Positions 1 through 6,052 of a stretch of DNA of 6,221 nucleotides are shown here, one piece after another. Position 1 is the first letter of the stretch, and the number at the start of each line of letters is the position of its first letter. The notes beneath the pieces were generated by a model. It was not told where the DNA came from. It made no database searches and was given only the letters and a program-made list of their open reading frames with translations. Location: contig DYKW01000109.1 of assembly GCA_020722405.1 (NCBI GenBank), forward strand, positions 1-6,221, written 5' to 3'. The position numbers and the translations under genes are program-made. The DNA is from Anaerolinea thermophila. Its GTDB lineage: Bacteria > Chloroflexota > Anaerolineae > Anaerolineales > DRKV01.

Positions 1-1203
1 GCTGCAACAGAAGCGCCCGCCGCTGAAGTAGTAACCCTCACCATCGAAAGTTGGCGCAACGATGACTTGGTCATCTGGCAGGATCAAATCATCCCTGCCT
101 TTGAAGCCCAGCACCCGAACATTAAGGTGATCTTTTCACCCACTGCCCCTGCCGAATATAACGGTGTGCTGGACACCAAACTCGAGGGCGGTACCGCTGG
201 CGACTTGATCACCTGCCGTCCATTCGATGCCTCCCTGAGCCTGTACAATAAAGGCTATTTGGCTGCTTTGACCGACCTGCCCGGTATGGAAAACTTTGGC
301 GATGTTGCCAAATCCGCATGGATCACAGACGATGGCAAGGATGTCTTCTGCGTCCCGATGGCTTCTGTTATCCATGGCTTCTTCTACAACAAGGATATCT
401 TCGACAAGTACGGCATCCAGGAACCCGCCACTCGTGAAGAGTTCTTTGCCGCTTTGGAAACCCTCAAGAGCAATGGCGAAACTGCTCTCGTGATGGGCAC
501 CGCTGATCAATGGGAAGCCGCCACCATGGGCTTCCAGAATATCGGACCTGTCTACTGGAAAGGCGAAGAAGGCCGCAAGGCTCTCATTGCTGGCACTGGT
601 AAATTTACCGACCCCGCTTATGTCCAGACCTGGACTGACCTGAAAGAGTGGGCCCCCTACCTGCCTGAAGGTTACCAGGCTGTGAAGTATCCTGATGCGC
701 AAAGCCTGTTCACGCTGGGCAAGGGCGCCATCTACCCGACCGGCTCATGGGAAATCAGCCAGTTCGAAAAGGATGCCACCTTCAATCTCGGCATCTTCCC
801 GCCCTATGTTGAAAAAGCTGGCGATCCCTGCTACATCAGTGACCACACTGACATTGCCCTTGGTATGAATGCCGCTACCGCCCATCCCGAAGAAGCCAAA
901 GCCTTCCTGACTTGGGTTGCTTCTGACGAGTTTGCCAAGCTATACGCTAATGCCCTGCCCGGCTTCTTCCCGCTGAGCAATGCCCAGGTAACCCTGGACG
1001 ACCCGCTTGCCAACGAGTTCCTTAGCTGGCGCCAGACTTGTAAGTCCACCATCCGCAACTCATACCAAATTCTCTCCCGAGGTGAACCCAACCTCGAGAA
1101 CGAACTCTGGCGCGTTAGTGCGGCAGTGATGAACGGGACATTGACTCCCGAACAAGCCGCCAAGGAAATTCAGGACGGCCTGGATAAGTGGTATAAGCCG
1201 TAA
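1..1203 (+). CDS. ABC transporter extracellular sugar-binding protein (CUT1/UgpB-type), 5' partial
   Basis: This is the periplasmic or surface-anchored solute receptor that delivers a carbohydrate to the downstream permeases. The reading frame is open from base 1, so the true start and the signal peptide or lipobox lie upstream; 400 residues remain. The first ten or so residues are an Ala/Glu/Pro-rich linker (AATEAPAAE), typical of the stretch between a lipidated Cys and the folded domain. The fold then begins with a strand (LTIESW) and a helix ending in FEAQHPNIKV. Family hallmarks are YNKDIFDKYGI at visible residues 129-139 and GKGAIYPTGSWE at 240-251, followed by a C-terminal helix (TPEQAAKEIQDGLDKW). 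The protein is Trp/Tyr-rich, as expected for sugar stacking. Two CUT1-type permeases follow in the same direction, which supports the assignment. Family and role are secure; the sugar bound is unknown. An internal TTG at 67 is not the start, because homologous sequence continues upstream of it. Confidence 0.93.
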   Translation, partial: AATEAPAAEVVTLTIESWRNDDLVIWQDQIIPAFEAQHPNIKVIFSPTAPAEYNGVLDTKLEGGTAGDLITCRPFDASLSLYNKGYLAALTDLPGMENFGDVAKSAWITDDGKDVFCVPMASVIHGFFYNKDIFDKYGIQEPATREEFFAALETLKSNGETALVMGTADQWEAATMGFQNIGPVYWKGEEGRKALIAGTGKFTDPAYVQTWTDLKEWAPYLPEGYQAVKYPDAQSLFTLGKGAIYPTGSWEISQFEKDATFNLGIFPPYVEKAGDPCYISDHTDIALGMNAATAHPEEAKAFLTWVASDEFAKLYANALPGFFPLSNAQVTLDDPLANEFLSWRQTCKSTIRNSYQILSRGEPNLENELWRVSAAVMNGTLTPEQAAKEIQDGLDKWYKP

Positions 1204-1225
1204 CTCCGACCGTTTTATGTTAATA

Positions 1226-1271
1226 TGTGGTGGTTTGCAGTGAAAACTGCAAACCACCGCACACCGTTTTT
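1226..1271 (+). terminator. Intrinsic-terminator-like hairpin between binding protein and permeases
   Basis: A perfect 13-bp stem pairs 1229-1241 with 1246-1258 around a GAAA loop (1242-1245), a GNRA tetraloop. It extends by a G.T wobble, a G-C pair and a T-A pair to 1226/1261. A five-T run follows at 1267-1271, after a short A/C-rich spacer. The element begins 22 bases past the stop codon of the binding-protein gene. In ABC sugar operons such structures commonly cause partial termination or protect the 3' end of the receptor mRNA, so that receptor exceeds permease. The spacer between stem and T-run is longer than ideal, so it may be a leaky terminator or a stability element. Confidence 0.72.
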
Positions 1272-1282
1272 ATAGTATTACC

Positions 1283-1401
1283 GCGCACATTTGCCTTATG
1301 TGCGCAAATCTTATCTGGCAATCGTACCGCCATTGGTGATTGCCCACAGCATGGCTGAATAGTTACGGCCGGCGGTACGTTTGGCTGCGGCGGGAGGCCG
1401 C
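1283..1401 (+). promoter_or_regulatory. Structured leader upstream of permease 1 (nested inverted repeats)
   Basis: Between the terminator-like hairpin and the permease start there are several further inverted repeats. GCGCACAT (1283-1290) pairs with ATGTGCGC (1298-1305). GGCAATC (1317-1323) pairs with GATTGCC (1338-1344). CGTACCGCC (1323-1331) pairs perfectly with GGCGGTACG (1371-1379). GCGGC (1387-1391) pairs with GCCGC (1397-1401). The second and third pairings interleave, so they are either alternatives or a pseudoknot-like fold. The last stem presents GGGAG in its loop, a few bases before the permease start region. I recognise no known riboswitch class. The region could be a cis-acting RNA, a post-transcriptional processing zone, or chance structure. 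No good -35/-10 pair was found. Confidence 0.33.
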
Positions 1402-1411
1402 GTTATGAATT

Positions 1412-1418
1412 GGAGAAG
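1412..1418 (+). promoter_or_regulatory. Ribosome binding site fixing the permease 1 start
   Basis: GGAGAAG lies just before the ATG at 1422, with its GGAG core six bases from the start codon. This favours ATG 1422 over the in-frame TTG at 1410, which overlaps the site itself. A second purine-rich site, GGGAGG at 1392-1397, sits seven bases before an out-of-frame ATG at 1405. Confidence 0.7.
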
Positions 1419-1421
1419 TTC

Positions 1422-2339
1422 ATGTACAAACGCAAATCCTTCCCCTATTACATTTTTGTATTTCTTGCTCCCGCAGTTATCATCTACACCATATTTATGG
1501 TCTATCCTTTGCTCAATTCGCTCAGGATGAGTTTTTACACGGTCACCGATAACCGGGAAGTTTTTGTCGGGCTGGATAACTACTTCAAGTTATTCACCAA
1601 CTCCAACTTTGCTCCGCGTTTCTTTGGCGCGTTGAAAAATAATTTCATCTTCTTCGTCATCCATATGGTGGTGCAAAACTCGATTGCACTGGTGCTGGCG
1701 GCATTGATCTCGAACGAGAGTCGTCGCGGCGCGAATTTTTATCGCACCATTTATTTTATGCCGACCGTCCTCTCGGTGGTAATTATCGGCTTTATCTGGA
1801 ATCTGATCCTGAACCCGCTTTGGGGAGTCAGCAAAAGCATTTTGGAAGTTGTGAACCTTGGCTTTCTTTTCAAACCCTGGCTTGGACTTCCCGAAACCGC
1901 CCTGCCGACCGTGGCATTGATCTCAGTCTGGCAGTTTATCGGCATCCCGATGATTTTGTTTTACGCGGCACTGATCGCCATTCCCGAGGAATTGATGGAA
2001 GCCGCCACCGTGGATGGGGCAACTGCCTGGGGCGTTTTCTGGCGGATCAAGTTTCCGCTGATCATGCCCACCGTAGGCATCGTATCCATTCTGACCTTTG
2101 TGGGAAATTTCAACGCTTTTGACCTGATCTACACGATAAAGGGCGCCAACGCTGGACCTGATTTTTCTACCGACATTATGGGTACATTCTTCTACCGGAC
2201 GTTTTTTGGTCAGCAGCTTCAACTTGGTGACGTACCCATGGGTTCAACTATCGCGGCGATGATGTTCCTGATTATCCTGACTGGCGTTTTGCTCTACACC
2301 TTTGTGTGGCAGCGTCGCGTCCAAAATATCGAAATGTGA
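1422..2339 (+). CDS. ABC sugar transporter permease, MalF/UgpA-like
   Basis: This is one half of the inner-membrane channel of a CUT1 carbohydrate importer; it pairs with the next gene product. The 305-residue protein has six clear hydrophobic segments at about residues 9-31, 75-97, 111-130, 163-187, 213-236 and 275-296. The short basic N-terminus (MYKRK) is consistent with a cytoplasmic start. The cytoplasmic coupling helix that docks on the ATPase is canonical: EAATVDGA at 193-200, then F206, I209 and P212, matching the family EAA motif. The length is normal for UgpA/LacF-type permeases, which lack the large periplasmic loop of enterobacterial MalF. The start ATG was chosen for the GGAGAAG site before it. 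It is separated from the binding-protein gene by a hairpin-rich gap and from permease 2 by seven bases. No ATPase gene is visible, so a shared MsiK-like ATPase encoded elsewhere is likely (inference). Confidence 0.95.
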   Translation: MYKRKSFPYYIFVFLAPAVIIYTIFMVYPLLNSLRMSFYTVTDNREVFVGLDNYFKLFTNSNFAPRFFGALKNNFIFFVIHMVVQNSIALVLAALISNESRRGANFYRTIYFMPTVLSVVIIGFIWNLILNPLWGVSKSILEVVNLGFLFKPWLGLPETALPTVALISVWQFIGIPMILFYAALIAIPEELMEAATVDGATAWGVFWRIKFPLIMPTVGIVSILTFVGNFNAFDLIYTIKGANAGPDFSTDIMGTFFYRTFFGQQLQLGDVPMGSTIAAMMFLIILTGVLLYTFVWQRRVQNIEM

Positions 2340-2346
2340 GGTCAGC

Positions 2347-3207
2347 ATGAAGATAACATCAACCGAATTGACTTCCTACAAAGTCCGCAGATTTCTTGCG
2401 GCGGCAATTCTCCAGCTTATTTTGATGGTTTACGTGGTCATCGCGCTGTTTCCCATTTTTATGATCGTGATGAATTCGTTCAAAGCCAAAAAATATATTT
2501 TTGGCTCGCCGTTTGCCCTGCCAACACCGACCACCTTTGATTTGATTGGTTATGAGACAGTGATCGAACGTTCAAATTTCGGCACATTTTTTACGAACAG
2601 CCTGATCGTTACCCTCACGTCTTTGGCCTTGACCCTGCTCATCGGCGCGATGGCTGCCTTTGCTCTTTCGGAATATCAATTTAAGGGTAATACCTTGTTG
2701 GCGCTCTACTTGTCCCTCGGGATTATGATCCCCATTCGTCTCGGCACAGTGGGCATCCTGAAGTTGATGGTCGGTTTGAATCTGGTTAATACGTTGACCG
2801 GGTTGATTCTGGTTTATATCGCACAGTCCTTGCCGATGGCCATTTTTATTCTCAGTTCATTTATGCGGCAGGTTCCGAAGGAACTCAAGGATGCGGCTCG
2901 TATCGACGGCGCCAGTGAATACCGCATCTTTGGACTGGTCATCCCGTTGGTGCGTCCAGCCATTGGCGCCATCGGCATCTTCACCATGATCCCTATCTGG
3001 AACGACCTTTGGTTCCCGCTGATTCTGGCTCCCAGCCAAAAAACAGCAACCGTCACTTTGGGTGTGCAGCAATTTCTCGGTCAATTCGTCAGCGATTGGA
3101 ATGCCGTACTTGCCTCTTTGACGTTGGCGGTGATACCCATTTTGATCATCTATTTGATTTTCTCCAAACAGATGATTCGCAGTATCACTGCGGGCGCGCT
3201 TAAGTAA
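2347..3207 (+). CDS. ABC sugar transporter permease, MalG/UgpE-like
   Basis: This is the second channel subunit of the same CUT1 importer. The 286-residue protein has six hydrophobic segments at about residues 19-43, 82-106, 115-139, 148-172, 203-226 and 256-274. The ATPase-coupling motif is DAARIDGA at 182-189, with the leading Glu of the EAA motif replaced by Asp, a common variant in MalG-type subunits. It is followed by F195, I199 and P200. The C-terminus (RSITAGALK) matches the conserved Gly-Ala-Lys tail of this family. The start at ATG 2347 is preceded by GAGG at 2338-2341, which overlaps the stop codon of permease 1. The 7-base gap implies co-transcription and probable translational coupling. 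A longer in-frame extension back to 2302 would overlap permease 1 and start on a poor codon, so it was rejected. Confidence 0.95.
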   Translation: MKITSTELTSYKVRRFLAAAILQLILMVYVVIALFPIFMIVMNSFKAKKYIFGSPFALPTPTTFDLIGYETVIERSNFGTFFTNSLIVTLTSLALTLLIGAMAAFALSEYQFKGNTLLALYLSLGIMIPIRLGTVGILKLMVGLNLVNTLTGLILVYIAQSLPMAIFILSSFMRQVPKELKDAARIDGASEYRIFGLVIPLVRPAIGAIGIFTMIPIWNDLWFPLILAPSQKTATVTLGVQQFLGQFVSDWNAVLASLTLAVIPILIIYLIFSKQMIRSITAGALK

Positions 3208-3211
3208 GCGG

Positions 3212-3230
3212 GTCACGTTTTTAACGTGAC
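3212..3230 (+). other. Short hairpin in the permease 2 - oxidoreductase 1 gap
   Basis: GTCACGTT (3212-3219) pairs perfectly with AACGTGAC (3223-3230) around a TTT loop, five bases after the stop codon of permease 2. No T-run follows, so it is not a standard intrinsic terminator. It could protect the upstream mRNA 3' end, attenuate transcription weakly, or be a protein-binding palindrome. Confidence 0.45.
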
Positions 3231-3270
3231 TGTCTCTAATATCAGAATCTCCAAATCTAAGGAGGCTGGA

Positions 3271-4266
3271 ATGAAAATTGGAATTGTTGGCGCAGGTTTC
3301 ATGGGAACCACTCATGCTGCCGGCTGGGCTGAGACAGAAGCCGAAATCATTGGAATTGTGGACGAAATAGCCGGTAAAGCCATGCCTCTGGCGAAACAGT
3401 ACAATGCCAGGGTTTATCCCAATCTGGAGTCCATGCTGCCCGATGTGGATGTGGTAGATATTTGTACTCCAACGCCTCAGCATCATGAAATGACACTGCA
3501 AGCTGCCGCCGCCGGGAAACACGTCGTCTGTGAAAAGCCGTTGGGACGCACCACCGCCCAGGCACGCGAAATGATTGAAGCCTGCCGCAAGGCGGGAGTC
3601 AAATTGCTTGTCGCGCATGTGGTGCGCTTTTTCACTGAATACGCGCTGGCAAAATCAAGTGTTGTACGCGGCGAAATCGGCAAGCCGGGCGTGATCCGTT
3701 TGAGCCGCGGCAGTTTTCGTCCCAAGAAACCGGCCGGCAATTGGTTCTTGGATGAATCAAAGTCGGGCGGCATTCTGATGGACTTGATGATTCACGATTT
3801 TGATTACGCGCGTTGGGTTGCGGGCGACGTGGAAAGCGTCTTCGCAAAAAAGGTCACCACGGCAAACCCCAATGCTCCCGTTGATTATGGACTTGCCATT
3901 CTCAAACATCGCGGCGGCGCCATCTCGCATATTACCGGGTCATGGGCGTATCCGCCGCCCACGTTCCGCACTCATCTGGAAATTGCAGGCGACGGCGGTT
4001 TGATCGAGTTTGATTCTGCCGACACAGCCCCAATCCTGAACCTGATCGCCAGACCCAGCAGTGATTCTCCCGACGTGGGTTTGCCATCCAGCCCGCTATC
4101 CGAAAGTCCCTACACCACGCAGATCAAAGAATTTTATTCCGTGCTGCTCGGCGAGAAACAGGCCCGCATTACAGCCGAAGACGGCATGGCCGCAGTTCAA
4201 ATTTCAGAAGCCGCCATTCAATCAGCAGCGACTGGGAAAGCCGTTGTATTGGAGGTGCTGTCATGA
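3271..4266 (+). CDS. Gfo/Idh/MocA-family NAD(P)-dependent oxidoreductase 1
   Basis: A predicted cytoplasmic sugar or cyclitol dehydrogenase that moves hydride between a hydroxyl of the substrate and NAD(P). The 331-residue length is normal for the family. The N-terminal Rossmann fold opens with MKIGIVGAGFMGTTH, giving the nucleotide-binding GxGxxG at residues 7-12. The second-strand acidic residue D31 (GIVDE) is compatible with NAD preference. The conserved CEKP is at 87-90, with K89 the expected catalytic lysine. The C-terminal sheet domain carries DLMIHDFD at 171-178, giving D171, H175 and D178 of the family DxxxHxxD active-site motif. The start is well supported by AAGGAGG at 3259-3265, five bases before ATG; the in-frame extension to 3226 would overlap the hairpin and has no such site. 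It shares four bases with the next gene. The substrate is unknown; myo-inositol, 3-keto-sugar, levoglucosan-type and aldose substrates are all possible in this family. Confidence 0.93.
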   Translation: MKIGIVGAGFMGTTHAAGWAETEAEIIGIVDEIAGKAMPLAKQYNARVYPNLESMLPDVDVVDICTPTPQHHEMTLQAAAAGKHVVCEKPLGRTTAQAREMIEACRKAGVKLLVAHVVRFFTEYALAKSSVVRGEIGKPGVIRLSRGSFRPKKPAGNWFLDESKSGGILMDLMIHDFDYARWVAGDVESVFAKKVTTANPNAPVDYGLAILKHRGGAISHITGSWAYPPPTFRTHLEIAGDGGLIEFDSADTAPILNLIARPSSDSPDVGLPSSPLSESPYTTQIKEFYSVLLGEKQARITAEDGMAAVQISEAAIQSAATGKAVVLEVLS

Positions 4267-5264
4267 AAATCGGTATCATGAGTTTTGCCCATCACCATGC
4301 TAAATCCTACATCGCCAACTTGCGCGCCATTCCCGGCGTGGAGTTGTGTAGCGTCGCTGATGAAGACCCCGTGCGCGGACAACGTTTTGCACAGGCGTAT
4401 GGCGCATCGTTCTATCAAACTTACGAAGCCCTGATCGAAAGCAAGCCCGACGGCGTGATCATCTGCTCTGAAAACTCAAAACATCTTCCACTGGTCGAGA
4501 TGGCTGCTGCATCAAAAATCAACGTGCTGTGTGAGAAACCCATCGCCACCACCGTTGCGGATGCGAAAGCCATTGTGGATGTCTGTGCCCGGGCTGGGAT
4601 TTTGCTGATGACAGCCTTCCCCATGCGCTTTAGCGCCCCGCTGATGGAAGTCAAAGCGCGGCTGGATGCAGGCGAACTGGGTCAGGTGTTTTGCTTCAAT
4701 GGGACCAATCAAGGTGAATTGCCAACCAAGCACCGCGCCTGGTTTGTTGACCCTGTTCTAGCGGGTGGCGGCGCGATCATGGATCACACAGTTCATCTGG
4801 TGGACATTATGCGCTGGTATCTCGGCAGTGAAGCCGTCGAAGTCTATGCACAGACAAATAAAATTTTTCACGCCAATGAAGTGGAGGTGGAAACTGGCGG
4901 GCTGGAGATGATCACCTTCCAAAACGGTGTCTTCGCCTCCATTGATGCTTCATGGAGCCGGCCGCCTTATTGGCCAAGTTGGGGGGGACTGACCCTTGAG
5001 ATGGTCACCGAACGCGGCGCTGTGATCGTGGATGGCTTCAAGCAGAATATCACTGTTTACAGTCATACCAATCAGCGTCCTGTTTGGCAATACTGGGGCT
5101 CGGATATGAATCAGGCAATGATCAGCGAGTTCGTTTCCGCCATCCGCGACGGGCGCGAGCCGAGCGTCACTGGCGTGGATGGCTTGCGCGCAGTGGAAGT
5201 TGTTGCTGCGGCGTACGATTCAGCACGAGTTGGCCAGCCCGTGCAAGTCCAACGGCTAAATTAG
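4263..5264 (+). CDS. Gfo/Idh/MocA-family oxidoreductase 2, with a divergent nucleotide-binding loop
   Basis: A second family member of 333 residues, starting inside the stop codon of oxidoreductase 1 (ATGA overlap). GGAGGTG at 4251-4257 lies five bases upstream, so the two are probably translationally coupled. The active-site elements are intact: CEKP at 90-93 with K92, and DHTVHLVD at 174-181 giving D174, H178 and D181. The N-terminal loop is unusual. After MKIGI the expected GxGxxG is replaced by MSFAHHHAKSY, with three consecutive histidines and no glycine. I believe SFAHxHA-type starts occur in a subgroup of this family, so this is probably not decay, but cofactor handling may differ. The C-terminal half is Trp-rich (SWSRPPYWPSW), again family-like. 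The pair may act on successive steps, for example oxidation at one carbon and re-reduction at another, or on different substrates; both are inference. The frame runs through a G7 run at 4981-4987 without disruption. Confidence 0.92.
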   Translation: MKIGIMSFAHHHAKSYIANLRAIPGVELCSVADEDPVRGQRFAQAYGASFYQTYEALIESKPDGVIICSENSKHLPLVEMAAASKINVLCEKPIATTVADAKAIVDVCARAGILLMTAFPMRFSAPLMEVKARLDAGELGQVFCFNGTNQGELPTKHRAWFVDPVLAGGGAIMDHTVHLVDIMRWYLGSEAVEVYAQTNKIFHANEVEVETGGLEMITFQNGVFASIDASWSRPPYWPSWGGLTLEMVTERGAVIVDGFKQNITVYSHTNQRPVWQYWGSDMNQAMISEFVSAIRDGREPSVTGVDGLRAVEVVAAAYDSARVGQPVQVQRLN

Positions 5265-5324
5265 AATTACCTCGGAAATGGAATAGAACATATCATGTCC
5301 CTCCTCTCCGAGATCAACGAACAA

Positions 5325-5329
5325 CCCCC
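5325..5329 (+). repeat. C5 run at the first frameshift of the SIS gene
   Basis: Five C residues lie where the SIS protein must change frame. Reading one C fewer turns EQPPVHCIHPG into EQPQCIASILVSQ, after which the family-like sequence runs on uninterrupted for about 700 bases. A one-base insertion here is the simplest explanation; homopolymer slippage or a sequencing error would both produce it. Confidence 0.6.
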
Positions 5330-6042
5330 AGTGCATTGCATCCATCCTGGTCTCCCAGCGCAAAACCGTCGAATGGGTCGCTGCCGAAATTCGCAGTCGC
5401 GACATCCAATACGTCTTCCTTGCGGCGCGCGGCACCTCGGACAACGCCGGGCGATACGCGAATTACCTGTTTGGCACGCAAAATGGACTTCCGCTGGCGC
5501 TGGCGACGCCTTCGCTGTTTACCTATTACAAGCGTCCGCCCCAATTGAAGGACGCGCTGGTGGTGGGAATTTCGCAATCAGGCCAATCGCCCGACATCGT
5601 CAGCGTGCTGGAGGAGGGGAGAAGGCAGGGATGCGCCACGCTGGCGATCACCAACGAGCCTGATTCCCCGCTCGCCCGAACTTCGGATTTCCTGCTGGAT
5701 ATTCAGGCTGGCCCCGAAAAAGCCGTCGCGGCGGCGAAAACCTACACCACCGAGTTGATGTCGGTTGCCATGCTCTCGGCCGCTCTGAGCGGCATTGAAA
5801 GACGATGGAGAGAATTGGGCACAGTGGCAGGCTGGATGAAAGAGACATTGAAGCAAAGCGATTTTATCGCTCAGGCCTCCCAGCGATACCGCTACATTGA
5901 CCAGACCGTTGTGCTGGGGCGGGGGTTTAATTATTCAACTGCATTCGAATGGGCCTTGAAACTGAAAGAGTTGACCTACATCATTGCCGAGCCATATTCC
6001 TCCGCGGATTTTACCCATGGTCCCATCGCCATGGTGGAGAGC

Positions 6043-6052
6043 GGCTAGGCTA
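6043..6052 (+). repeat. 5-bp tandem duplication GGCTA-GGCTA causing the second frameshift
   Basis: GGCTA occurs twice head to tail (6043-6047 and 6048-6052). The duplication creates an in-frame TAG at 6046-6048 directly after MVESG. With one copy removed the protein reads IAMVESGYPVFAVAAKGK, which fits the SIS family. The lesion therefore looks like a replication-slippage duplication rather than a random base error. Confidence 0.82.

Noticed and set aside
136..702. 188-codon open frame on the minus strand
   Set aside because: It lies wholly opposite the binding-protein gene, has no recognisable domain and is explained by that gene's codon bias.
1267..1280. TATAGT as a -10 promoter box for the permeases
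   Set aside because: No acceptable -35 lies at 16-18 bases upstream; the position falls inside the terminator-like hairpin, and the T-run explains the AT-richness.
1204..1421. tRNA or known riboswitch in the intergenic gap
   Set aside because: No T-arm or anticodon-arm arrangement is present, and none of the riboswitch core motifs I know could be matched.
3220..3245. TAATAT as a -10 box before oxidoreductase 1
   Set aside because: The sequence at the proper distance upstream (CACGTT) is a poor -35, and the gap is too short for a convincing internal promoter.
2857..3618. 253-codon open frame on the minus strand
   Set aside because: It crosses the ends of two well-supported + strand genes and their ribosome site, and its Gly/Gln/His-rich translation resembles no family.
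4981..4987. G7 run in oxidoreductase 2 as a phase-variable or frameshift site
   Set aside because: The reading frame and the family-like sequence continue intact on both sides; it is only a potential slippage spot.
5318..5346. Programmed +1 frameshifting at the C5 run
   Set aside because: No stop codon or stimulatory element adjoins the run, SIS proteins are not known to use recoding, and the same gene has a second lesion that recoding cannot explain.
6015..6035. Direct repeat CCATGGT (6015-6021 and 6029-6035)
   Set aside because: It is explained by the codons of the conserved HGPIAMV segment and does not coincide with the duplication.
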